Both the position numbers and the translations under genes were made by a program. The notes under the pieces are model-generated. The model was not told the DNA's origin, searched no databases, and saw only the letters and a program-made list of their open reading frames with translations. This document shows positions 1 to 6,801 of a stretch of DNA of 27,184 bases, one piece after another. Numbering within the stretch: position 1 is the first letter of the stretch; every line of letters begins with the position of its first letter. The stretch is from Oscillospiraceae bacterium. GTDB lineage: Bacteria > Bacillota_A > Clostridia > Oscillospirales > Oscillospiraceae. The DNA lies in the NCBI GenBank assembly GCA_017540945.1, contig JAFYAB010000113.1:1-27184 (forward strand). The letters run 5' to 3'.

Positions 1-1539
1 CAGGTTGGAGCTGGCGCCGGAGGGGGGATTGTAGACGCCGTTCACGGGCTTGACGGTGATGGCGCCGCCGCCCTTGATGGAGCAGCTCGAGCCGGTGAAG
101 ACGACGGGGGACAGCAGGCTGTAGGGGTTCATGACGTTGTGATACTGGGCGGGATCGTAGTTGTCCTGCTCCCGGAAGCCGTAGATGCCGCCGTACTGAT
201 CCTGGGCGGCGTTGGCGGTCATGGCGACGCGGAAATCTCTGACCAGGTCGGCGCAGTTCTTGCCGGTGGCGCTGGTGATGGCCGAGGTTTCGCTGGAGGA
301 GTATTTGTTGGAAATCTGCTTGTAGATCGTGTTGCCGTACTGGGTGAACAGATACTGAGCGAAAAGGGAAACCTGGGCATAGAGGGCAAGGATATCGTCA
401 ATATTGTTGTCCCAGGTATACATGGAATAGCCTTTGTGAAGGTTGTAGGAGGAAGTATAGGCATGCTCTGCGGGAGGATTCAGCCAGTCGTTGTTCTTGC
501 TGAAGCTGTAGTTCTCCCAGGACTGGATGCGGCTGACCACGGAGCTGCCGGGATAGCAGATCTCCTCGGCTGCTGCGGAGAAGCACTCGTTGAGCCAGGT
601 AGCCATACCGCTGGTGTTGGAGTAGTTGATGCAGTGCTGATACTCATGGCAGGCGGTGCTGTAGGCGTTGTCCATGCCGGTATAATCGACGCCGTTGTAC
701 TCAAAGTACACGCCGGGATAGGTGTCGATGTTGATGATGGGCATCCTGTCATAGCTGTAGCAAGCGCTGGAGAAGTAGCCTGCAACGTAACCCGGCGAGG
801 TCTCGATATCAAAGCCGTCGTCGATGTTGTAGAACAGCAGGCTGACTCTGCCGTCGCCGTTGCTGCCGTTGCTGTGATTGCCGAAGGAGGAAACCATCAG
901 ATCATACATCCGGTCGAATTCGTCGGCAGCCTGCTGGGCGTAATCGGGATTGATGGAATCCAGCGTGTAATAGTTGGTAACGTTCTGGGACGGGGTCCAG
1001 ATGTAGCAGTGAGTGCCCTTGGCCAGGACCTTGAAGGTCAGGCTGGAGCCGCTGCCGGGGTTATAATTGGTGATGGTGAAGCTCTTCGTGTCACCCACGT
1101 TGTAGGAGGTGGCGCGTGTGGGCTCGCCTTCCGGAAGAATGCCGTAGTTGGGATCCTCTTTTTGGTTGCGCTCGTCGATCATGCCGTCGACGTCGATCCG
1201 ATACAGGCCGTCTCTGCCTTCCTTGGAAGCGGTGGGCTTGACCTGGGAATTTACGCTGGTCTCGATCAGACCGGTCATGGTGCCTGTGGCGTAGGAAGTG
1301 GAAGACGAGGTGGCGGGGTTGTAGATGACCACGTAGTCGCCCTCGTAGCCGCCGGCAGCGTCTTCGTCAATGATGATGCTGCTGTGGACGCCCCGCTGAT
1401 TGCTATGGGGCCGACTGTTTGGCTCTTCGCTGACGCCGGAGATTTCCTTTGCGCCGGCAACCGGGACAAAGAAAGACCCCAGCAAAGCCAGCACGAGAAT
1501 CAGCGAAAGCGAACGACGAAAAAGTTTTCGATTCAACAT
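1..1539 (-). CDS. Secreted M30-like zinc metallopeptidase (3' end outside window)
   Basis: The reading frame opens at ATG 1537-1539 behind AAGGAG (9-nt spacing) and stays open to base 1, giving 513 residues without a stop, so the C-terminus is missing. Residues 1-30 form a signal peptide: a basic start (MLNRKLFRRS), a hydrophobic core and an Ala-x-Ala-like end (VAGA-KE). The zinc motif HEYQH is at residues 298-302 and is followed by WLNE with the Glu at 318, the gluzincin pattern of HExxH plus a downstream Glu. The WLNEC.SAAAEE context resembles the M30 (hyicolysin) family. It probably degrades proteins or peptides outside the cell. Residues 35-290 are a less recognisable N-terminal region rich in Ser, Thr, Asn and Tyr. 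SLH or other anchoring domains may follow off-window. The family call rests on the motif only; a different M1/M30-like clan MA family is possible. Confidence 0.75.
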   Translation of the reverse strand, partial: MLNRKLFRRSLSLILVLALLGSFFVPVAGAKEISGVSEEPNSRPHSNQRGVHSSIIIDEDAAGGYEGDYVVIYNPATSSSTSYATGTMTGLIETSVNSQVKPTASKEGRDGLYRIDVDGMIDERNQKEDPNYGILPEGEPTRATSYNVGDTKSFTITNYNPGSGSSLTFKVLAKGTHCYIWTPSQNVTNYYTLDSINPDYAQQAADEFDRMYDLMVSSFGNHSNGSNGDGRVSLLFYNIDDGFDIETSPGYVAGYFSSACYSYDRMPIINIDTYPGVYFEYNGVDYTGMDNAYSTACHEYQHCINYSNTSGMATWLNECFSAAAEEICYPGSSVVSRIQSWENYSFSKNNDWLNPPAEHAYTSSYNLHKGYSMYTWDNNIDDILALYAQVSLFAQYLFTQYGNTIYKQISNKYSSSETSAITSATGKNCADLVRDFRVAMTANAAQDQYGGIYGFREQDNYDPAQYHNVMNPYSLLSPVVFTGSSCSIKGGGAITVKPVNGVYNPPSGASSNL

Positions 1540-1581
1540 AGCTGCTTGCTCCTTATCAAGATTGACCTTTCGGCCAACTCT

Positions 1582-1610
1582 ATTTAAGCACTTTTTTATA
1601 AAAAAATCAA
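1582..1610 (-). promoter_or_regulatory. Probable promoter of the metallopeptidase gene
   Basis: On the minus strand TTGATT (1610-1605) and TTAAAT (1587-1582) are separated by 17 bp in an AT-rich stretch, 42 bp upstream of the start codon. The -10 is imperfect, so this is a moderate call. Confidence 0.4.
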
Positions 1611-1644
1611 TGGAAAGCGCAAAAAAATAATAAGAATAAACAAA

Positions 1645-1680
1645 GCATAAGCGGGAAGCCCGGAGGCTTCCCGCTTATGC
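1645..1680 (-). terminator. Intrinsic terminator of the flavodiiron gene
   Basis: A perfect 16-bp stem (1645-1660 with 1665-1680) and a 4-nt loop lie 36 bp past the flavodiiron stop codon. On the minus strand they are followed by a long T-rich run (TTTGTTTATTCTTATT...). The plus side lacks a T-run, so it works in the minus direction only. Confidence 0.9.
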
Positions 1681-1715
1681 CGGAAAAACTGAGCGCTGCT
1701 CTGCCCGAAGGACCT

Positions 1716-3509
1716 TTACAGACGCTCGAAGTCGGCGGCGCCGTGCTTGCACAGCGGGCAGATGAAGTCGTCGGGCAGCTCCTCGCCCTCGTAGACGTAG
1801 CCGCAGACCTTGCAGACCCAACCCTTCTTCACGTCGGTCTCGGGCTTGGGCTTCACGTTGGCCTGGTAGTAGTTGTAGGTCATGGTCTCCTTGTCGGAGA
1901 GGACCCGGGCCTCGGTGACGGTGCAGATGAACATGCCGTGGGTGTCCAGATCCACGTACTGCTCCACCTTCAGGCTCATGAAGGCGTTGATGTACTTGGG
2001 CAGGAAGATCAGGCCGTTGTCGGAGAACAGGGGATTGCCCGTCTCAAACTTGTTCACGTTCCGGCCGGACTGGAAGCCGAAGTGCTGGAAGACCTTGAAG
2101 GGGGCCTCCACGGACAGGCAGTTGACGTTCATCATGCCGGTCTTCTTGACAATCTCGTGGGTGTAGTTGGCCTTGTTGATGCAGACCGCGATCCGGTTCG
2201 GGGTGTTGGTGACCTGGGTGACGGTGTTGACGATGCAGCCGTTGTGCTTCTCGCCGTCCTTGGAGGTGACCACATACAGGCCATAGCCGATCTTGAACAG
2301 GGCGGTGAGGTCGGACTTGTTGGCGGTCTCGTCGTGCTGGGCCAGGTAGTCCTTGCAGAGCTCGGCGGCCAGCTTCTCGATCTCGGCCTCGCTCTCGGGG
2401 CTGAGGCCGCCCTTGATGTGGACGGTGGTGTCGGTGAAGGTGAGGTTTTTGCAGTTCTCCAGGTGCTTGCGCATGACCTTGGCGGCCATGGGAGCCCAGG
2501 AGCCGTTCTCCATCAGAGCCACGGTCTTGTTCTGCCAGTTGCGCTCGGTCAGATGGCCCAGGAACTCCCGCATATAGGGGAAGATCTCGGCGTTGTAGGT
2601 GGTGGTGGCCAGGACGATGCGGCCGTAACGGAAGGCGTCCTCCACCGCCTCGTACATATCCTCCCGGGCCAGGTCCGCCACGGAGACCTTGGGGCAGCCA
2701 TTTTCCTTGAGCTTCCTGACCAGCAGCTCCACAGCCTTCTTCGTGTGGCCGTAGACGGAGGTGTAGGCCACGAAGATGCCCTCAGACTCGGTGCCGTAGG
2801 AGGACCAGATGTTGTAGAGGTTCAGATAGTGGCCGAGGTCCTTGTCCAGCACGGGGCCGTGCAGAGGGGCGATTACGGCGATGTCCAGCTTGGCGGCCTT
2901 TTTCAGCACGGCCTGGACCTGGGCGCCGTACTTGCCCACAATGCCGAAGTAGTAGCGGCGGGCCTCGCAGTCCCAGCCCTCGGGATCCTCCACGTCGTTG
3001 GCGCCGAACTTGCCGAAGCCGTCGGCGGAGAAGAGGACCTTATCCTTGGCGTCGTAGGTCATGATGACCTCAGGCCAGTGGACCATGGGGGCCTGGACGA
3101 AGTGGAGCACGTGCTCGCCCAGCTCCAGGGTATCGCCCTCCTTGACCACGATGCGGCGATCCTCATACTCGGTGCCGAAGAAGTTCTTCATCATGGGGAA
3201 GGCCTTGGCGGAGCTGACCAGGATGGCCTTGGGGTAGCTCTCCATGAACAGGGCGATGTTGGCGCTGTGGTCGGGCTCCATGTGCTGGACCACCAGGTAG
3301 TCGGGCTGGCTGCCCTTGAGCTCGGCGGCCAGGTTGGTGAGCCACTGGCGGCCGAAGTTCTGATCCACAGTGTCCATGACGGCGACCTTTCTGTCGAGGA
3401 TCACGTAGGAGTTGTAGGCCATGCCCAGGGGCACGTCGAAATGTCCCTCGAACAGGTCCACCTGATGGTCGTTGACGCCGATGTAGCGGATGTCCTTGGT
3501 TACGTTCAT
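1716..3509 (-). CDS. Flavodiiron NO/O2 reductase fused to flavin reductase and rubredoxin domains
   Basis: This 597-residue cytoplasmic protein should reduce O2 to water and/or NO to N2O, protecting an anaerobe. Domains in order: a metallo-beta-lactamase-like diiron domain (about 1-240) with H76-x-E78-x-D80-H81, H144, D163 and H217, so the usual ligand set is complete; a flavodoxin domain (about 244-390) with the FMN loop T250-S-V-Y-G-H-T; a flavin-reductase-like domain (about 400-530); and a C-terminal rubredoxin with C566/C569 and C584/C587. The core family is about 400 residues, so this is an extended form with two electron-entry modules on one chain. The start is ATG behind AAAGGAG. It has its own probable promoter and a strong terminator, so it is likely monocistronic. 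Whether it prefers O2 or NO cannot be read from sequence. Confidence 0.95.
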   Translation of the reverse strand: MNVTKDIRYIGVNDHQVDLFEGHFDVPLGMAYNSYVILDRKVAVMDTVDQNFGRQWLTNLAAELKGSQPDYLVVQHMEPDHSANIALFMESYPKAILVSSAKAFPMMKNFFGTEYEDRRIVVKEGDTLELGEHVLHFVQAPMVHWPEVIMTYDAKDKVLFSADGFGKFGANDVEDPEGWDCEARRYYFGIVGKYGAQVQAVLKKAAKLDIAVIAPLHGPVLDKDLGHYLNLYNIWSSYGTESEGIFVAYTSVYGHTKKAVELLVRKLKENGCPKVSVADLAREDMYEAVEDAFRYGRIVLATTTYNAEIFPYMREFLGHLTERNWQNKTVALMENGSWAPMAAKVMRKHLENCKNLTFTDTTVHIKGGLSPESEAEIEKLAAELCKDYLAQHDETANKSDLTALFKIGYGLYVVTSKDGEKHNGCIVNTVTQVTNTPNRIAVCINKANYTHEIVKKTGMMNVNCLSVEAPFKVFQHFGFQSGRNVNKFETGNPLFSDNGLIFLPKYINAFMSLKVEQYVDLDTHGMFICTVTEARVLSDKETMTYNYYQANVKPKPETDVKKGWVCKVCGYVYEGEELPDDFICPLCKHGAADFERL

Positions 3510-3524
3510 AATAGGTCTCCTTTA

Positions 3525-3553
3525 TCAATAATTTATTTTTTGCTGAATTACAA
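3525..3553 (-). promoter_or_regulatory. Possible promoter of the flavodiiron gene
   Basis: On the minus strand TTGTAA (3553-3548) and TATTGA (3530-3525) have a 17-bp spacer, about 16 bp upstream of the start codon. Both boxes are imperfect and the 5' leader would be very short. Confidence 0.35.
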
Positions 3554-3570
3554 GCTGTCTGCTGATCGAG

Positions 3571-3646
3571 GGATCAGGGATCAGGGACCAGTCACCAGTC
3601 ACCAGGGGATCAACCGCCAGAGCCTGGTGACTGATGACTGGTGACT
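3571..3646. repeat. 7-bp-period tandem repeats forming a hairpin
   Basis: Three runs with a 7-bp period lie between the LUD gene and the flavodiiron gene: GGATCAG twice (3571-3584), CCAGTCA twice plus a partial unit (3588-3606), and GGTGACT/GATGACT/GGTGACT (3626-3646). The second and third are inverted with respect to each other, so 3587-3606 can pair with 3623-3642 (20 bp, one mismatch, 16-nt loop). There is no T-run next to it. It may act as a weak 3' end stabiliser for the LUD transcript, whose stop codon is 6 bp away. Confidence 0.8.
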
Positions 3647-3651
3647 CGGGC

Positions 3652-4281
3652 TCAGAATCCGAGATTGTCGTTTACCAGAATGACGTGAATGCGATCCTTG
3701 TGGCGGGAGTAGCGGGTGATCAGAAATTGGCAGCAGATGGTATCCGGGCTCTTGCAGTCCATGCAGGAGCCGGTCTTGGCGCAGGGGGTGTTCAGGCCGA
3801 AGCGCTGGGCGTTGATGGGAGCGGCTACGTTCCGGGCCCGCTTCATGGCGTGGTCCACGTCCTTGCAGACCTTGTTCATGCCCGCAATGATGACGACCTT
3901 CTTCGGCCCCTGGGCGATGGCGGAGACCCGGTTGGCGTTGCCGTCGATGTTCACCAGGACCCCGTCCTCGGTCATGGCGTTGGCGGAGCTCAGGAAGACG
4001 TCCGCGTCATAGGCTGCCAGCATGGCGCTGCGCTTGTCCGCGACGGCGTCCCGGTCGATGAAGCGGTAGTCCGGGCCTTTGACGGCCTCCACCAGGCCGA
4101 TCTCATGGGCGCTCATGGCTCCGCCCATGGCGACGGAGCTGCCCTTTGGGATCAGGGAGAGGGCCAGCGTCAGGGCTTCCTCCCTCGAGGCGGCGTAGTA
4201 TCCCTTCATATTCCGGGACTCCAGCCCCTTGATGACCTTCTGCGCCAGCAGCTCGTTGCGTTTGACGATGTTTTGATTCAT
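3652..4281 (-). CDS. LUD-domain (lactate-utilisation LutC/YkgG-like) protein
   Basis: This 209-residue soluble protein matches the LUD (DUF162) family. It has an N-terminal helix starting MNQNIVKRNE, a nucleotide-binding-like Rossmann region with the motif SSVAMGGAMSAHEIG (about 48-62) and TEDGVLVNIDG near the middle, and a Cys-rich C-terminal region (CAKTGSCMDC, then TICC). Family members such as LutC take part in lactate oxidation, but many stand-alone clostridial LUD proteins have no proven role. No lutA or lutB gene is nearby. The start is ATG 4279-4281 behind AGGAGGG. It follows the 226-residue membrane protein by 36 bp on the same strand and may be co-transcribed with it. Confidence 0.85.
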   Translation of the reverse strand: MNQNIVKRNELLAQKVIKGLESRNMKGYYAASREEALTLALSLIPKGSSVAMGGAMSAHEIGLVEAVKGPDYRFIDRDAVADKRSAMLAAYDADVFLSSANAMTEDGVLVNIDGNANRVSAIAQGPKKVVIIAGMNKVCKDVDHAMKRARNVAAPINAQRFGLNTPCAKTGSCMDCKSPDTICCQFLITRYSRHKDRIHVILVNDNLGF

Positions 4282-4317
4282 GCATATCCCTCCTGTTTCA
4301 ATTCATGATTCACGGGG

Positions 4318-4998
4318 TCATTCTTGCGTACCTTCCCGGTCCGGAACGGCCGCCGCATGCTCCGGGGCCGGACGGCGGCGGGACAGCATCGCTTTCACCT
4401 GCGTCAGGAAAATGAGGATGATTGCGGGGAATACGATGGAAAGCGCCAGGGCGGCGGCGTTCAGCAGCGGAACAAGCCCGAAATCGCCGGACGCCGGGGA
4501 GAGCCTCACAACGACTGACAGGAGACTGTAGAGGAACTCCGCAGCGAGGACCGGGAGCAGAATCCGCCTGCCCAGCTCCGCCGTTTTCAGATCCCGCAGC
4601 CGTTTGGCCAGCCGGATATAGCCCAGAAGGATGAAGAAGGTGGAGATCAGGGCGGGAATCCGGTACACGATATCCAGAACGCTGTGCAGAACCGGAAGCT
4701 TCCGAAGGAACAGATTGACGAGCGCGAGAGACAGGCTGAGAATGATTGCCGCCCGGGCATATCGGAACAGCGCCTCGTCCTTTGCGGCAAGGCATACGCC
4801 GACCAGCTCCAGCACCAGCGCCGCGATGCTGACCAAAAGCCCTGCGAAGGCCAGCAGGACAAGGCCGATCGGCATGGAGGCGCCGCTGTACTGCGGCAGG
4901 AAATACTTGTCTGTGACCGAATACACGGCAAGGGCAAGCGTCAGGATCAGCGAGGCGCGGAGCAGTCGGACGCCGCGCTGCGCGTTGGGAAATCTCAT
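4318..4998 (-). CDS. Multi-pass membrane protein of unknown function, paralog of the upstream gene
   Basis: This 226-residue protein has about five or six hydrophobic segments (roughly 13-30, 43-68, 80-97, 108-128, 145-163, 178-205) and a hydrophilic C-terminal tail rich in Arg, Ala and Glu. I do not recognise the family. Between the second and third segments (59-78) it carries AALVLELVGVCLAAKDEALF, closely matched by AALALELAGIFRAAKDERLF in the gene just upstream, so the two are tandem duplicates. The start has GAGGAG about 11 nt upstream. The 46-bp gap to the upstream paralog and the 36-bp gap to the LUD gene suggest one transcript. There is no catalytic motif, no charged pattern typical of a transporter, and no signal for a specific role. 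Confidence 0.8.
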   Translation of the reverse strand: MRFPNAQRGVRLLRASLILTLALAVYSVTDKYFLPQYSGASMPIGLVLLAFAGLLVSIAALVLELVGVCLAAKDEALFRYARAAIILSLSLALVNLFLRKLPVLHSVLDIVYRIPALISTFFILLGYIRLAKRLRDLKTAELGRRILLPVLAAEFLYSLLSVVVRLSPASGDFGLVPLLNAAALALSIVFPAIILIFLTQVKAMLSRRRPAPEHAAAVPDREGTQE

Positions 4999-5044
4999 AG
5001 CGCTTCTTTCTCCTCTCTGAGATCTGTGATCGAGGAGCGCATCC

Positions 5045-5686
5045 TTACGCCTCCTCCGCGTGCGCGCCGTGATGCAGCATCCGCTCGGCCTGGCTCGTGC
5101 AGCCCAGGAAGATGCTGACCTCCACCAGCTCCATGGTCAGGATCATGGTGTGGAAGATCGCGTGCAGAGTCTCATAGCGCTCACCGTGGAGGAAAAGCGC
5201 CGAGATGAATTCCAGCCCCATGGCGCCCAGGGAGAGCAGGACCACGGCGCGAATCAGAAAGGGCTTACGGGCCAGCAGTACGGCGTTGTCCAGTTTTTCC
5301 GCCAGGCGCATAATGGCATGGATGACGGTGACGGAGCAGTAGATCGTGGGGACGATGGTCAACAGCTCCAGCACGGTGCGCGGCAGCTCGCCCTCCTCGA
5401 GAAAGAGCACGGCGAAGCTCAGGATCAGCGTCATGACCATCCCGTTGCTGGCGCGAATAAACAGCCGCTCGTCCTTTGCCGCCCGGAAAATGCCGGCCAG
5501 CTCCAGAGCCAGGGCCGCGAGGCTGAGGATCAGCACGACCCAGGAAAAGGGCCCGAGCGCCTTTTCGGGATCCGCCAGGAGCTGCTCCAGCACCAGCATC
5601 CCCAGGGAGCAGACCGTCAGCAGCAGCGTGACGAGCTCGGCCCAGTGAATGATTTTAATCCCCTTCAGCGCGTTTGAATATTTCAT
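5045..5686 (-). CDS. Multi-pass membrane protein of unknown function, first of a tandem pair
   Basis: This 213-residue protein has about five or six membrane segments. I chose ATG 5684-5686 (protein starting MKYSNALKGI) because GGAG lies 8 nt upstream. A GTG three codons earlier overlaps that ribosome binding site and is unlikely. The motif AALALELAGIFRAAKDERLF (57-76) aligns with the next gene downstream. Polar loops contain several Glu and His residues, including a C-terminal MLHHGAHAEE tail. It lies 66 bp downstream of the carbonic anhydrase gene on the same strand, so it could share that promoter. The function is unknown. Confidence 0.8.
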   Translation of the reverse strand: MKYSNALKGIKIIHWAELVTLLLTVCSLGMLVLEQLLADPEKALGPFSWVVLILSLAALALELAGIFRAAKDERLFIRASNGMVMTLILSFAVLFLEEGELPRTVLELLTIVPTIYCSVTVIHAIMRLAEKLDNAVLLARKPFLIRAVVLLSLGAMGLEFISALFLHGERYETLHAIFHTMILTMELVEVSIFLGCTSQAERMLHHGAHAEEA

Positions 5687-5752
5687 AGCGACCACTCCGT
5701 TTGATTCTGATTTTCCGATGACAATTTGAAAACCATCACAATTATTTGTTTT

Positions 5753-6403
5753 TCATTCCGCCGCTTCCTCCGGCAGCAGCAGCTCCACGGCCCCGCTGCG
5801 GATGTCGTAGATCGCGCCGGCGAAGGCCAGCTCGCCCCGGTCCGCCAGGTCCCGCAGGATCTCGCTCTCGCCCAGGGCTTCCAGACTGTGGACCAGGTTG
5901 TTTCGCTCCGCCTGCCGGGGATCGTGGGCGCGGTCCACGCCCGCACGGACCAGCGCGATGAGATCGCCCAGGGCGCCGGTCTCCCGGTGCTTTTGCAGGG
6001 CGGCCACCACCGCGCCGCAGCCCCGGTGGGCCATGACGAGGATCAGGGGAACATGCAGATGGGCCGCGGCGTATTCCAGACTGCCCAGGGCGGCGGGGGA
6101 GACCACGTTGCCCGCGTTGCGGATGACGAAGAGATCCCCGATCCCGGCGCTGAAAATGTGCTCCGGCGGGACCCGGGAGTCTGCGCAGCAAAGCACCGCC
6201 GCGAAGGGATGCTGGCCATGGTGGGCCGCGGTGAGCCGGACCAGGTCCGTGAGCTCCGAGGGATTGTGGGAGTGTTCCAGATATTGCCCGTTGCCCTTCA
6301 TCAGACAGCGCAGGGCGGCCTCGGCCTCGGGCTTGATGGGAAGCTCCTCGCCCATTGCGAGCTCGCCGCCGCAGAGCAGGACCTCGCGATAACTGTGCTC
6401 CAT
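5753..6403 (-). CDS. Beta-class carbonic anhydrase
   Basis: This 216-residue cytoplasmic enzyme interconverts CO2 and bicarbonate. The beta-class signature is present: C73-A-D75-S-R77 (zinc ligand plus Asp-Arg dyad) and H126-R-G-C129 (the other two zinc ligands). The intervening GDLFVIRNAGN segment is typical of the family and the length is normal. The start is ATG 6401-6403 behind AAAGGAGG, 24 bp downstream of a near-consensus promoter. It is divergent from the glycine cleavage operon, whose reaction releases CO2. A metabolic link is plausible but only inferred from position. Confidence 0.95.
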   Translation of the reverse strand: MEHSYREVLLCGGELAMGEELPIKPEAEAALRCLMKGNGQYLEHSHNPSELTDLVRLTAAHHGQHPFAAVLCCADSRVPPEHIFSAGIGDLFVIRNAGNVVSPAALGSLEYAAAHLHVPLILVMAHRGCGAVVAALQKHRETGALGDLIALVRAGVDRAHDPRQAERNNLVHSLEALGESEILRDLADRGELAFAGAIYDIRSGAVELLLPEEAAE

Positions 6404-6426
6404 GGGATCGCCTCCTTTGTAATCCT

Positions 6427-6455
6427 ATTATACGGCCCCGGGGCGGCTCCGTCAA
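6427..6455 (-). promoter_or_regulatory. Promoter of the carbonic anhydrase gene
   Basis: On the minus strand TTGACG (6455-6450), a 17-bp spacer and a perfect TATAAT (6432-6427). The spacer is very GC-rich and contains the palindrome CCCCGGGG. Confidence 0.8.
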
Positions 6456-6488
6456 TATGAAAAATTGGTTTCTTTCAACAAATAATTC

Positions 6489-6518
6489 TTGACAATGCGC
6501 GGGGGAATATGGTAACTT
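6489..6518 (+). promoter_or_regulatory. Probable promoter of the glycine cleavage operon
   Basis: A perfect TTGACA at 6489-6494 is followed 18 bp later by a weak -10 (TAACTT, 6513-6518), about 50 bp upstream of the first aptamer. The 6404-6801 gene-free stretch holds this promoter, the divergent carbonic anhydrase promoter and the riboswitch. The -10 assignment is uncertain. Confidence 0.5.
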
Positions 6519-6556
6519 GTAATAAGGAACGCAAGGTTCATTTCAGAATCAATACA

Positions 6557-6758
6557 GTCGGATGAAGGACCCGGGAGAGTCCGCCGCGGGCGGCGCCGAA
6601 GGGGATCGCAAAAGCTCTCAGGCAAAAGGATCGGGTCCGGACGAAACACCGTAAAGTGCGTCTCATCGCACGCCGTAGGTGCAACCCGCCCGGCGGGGAA
6701 TCTCTCAGGCTTAAGACGGTGGCACAGGCGCCCTGAGGGTCCTTGTGCCGCCGTTTTT
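6557..6758 (+). promoter_or_regulatory. Tandem glycine riboswitch with terminator expression platform
   Basis: Aptamer I spans 6567-6638: its P1 helix pairs GGACCCG with CGGGTCC and encloses the conserved GGGAGAG, GCGCCGAAGGGG and CTCTCAGGCAAAAGGA blocks. Aptamer II spans 6647-6721: P1 pairs CACCGT with ACGGTG and encloses GCCGTAGGTGCAA and TCTCTCAGGC. Bases 6557-6559 (GTC) can pair with 6640-6642 (GAC) in the linker, as in the known leader-linker kink-turn. The 3' strand of aptamer II P1 is also the 5' strand of an intrinsic terminator, so glycine binding should block termination and turn on gcvT onward. This is the known ON-switch logic of the class. Confidence 0.95.
6716..6758 (+). terminator. 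Riboswitch-controlled intrinsic terminator
   Basis: ACGGTGGCACAGG (6716-6728) can pair with CCTTGTGCCGCCGT (6741-6754), ending in TTTTT (6754-6758). Its first six bases are shared with the closing helix of aptamer II, so the two structures exclude each other. Confidence 0.9.
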
Positions 6759-6801
6759 GATTGCAGGCAACACCATTTCTTAATACACAGGAGGTAATTC
6801 C

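Noticed and set aside
139..1587. Long plus-strand frame (482 codons) opposite the metallopeptidase
   Set aside because: It is antisense to a frame with signal peptide, zinc motif and ribosome binding site; its product is a Val/Gly/Ala-rich shadow typical of GC-rich DNA.
1677..3644. Long plus-strand frame opposite the flavodiiron gene
   Set aside because: It is antisense to a clearly recognisable multidomain protein and has low-complexity composition (Gly, Val, Leu, His, Asp).
5686..5695. GTG start three codons upstream for the first membrane paralog
   Set aside because: The GTG overlaps the GGAG ribosome binding site that serves ATG 5684-5686.
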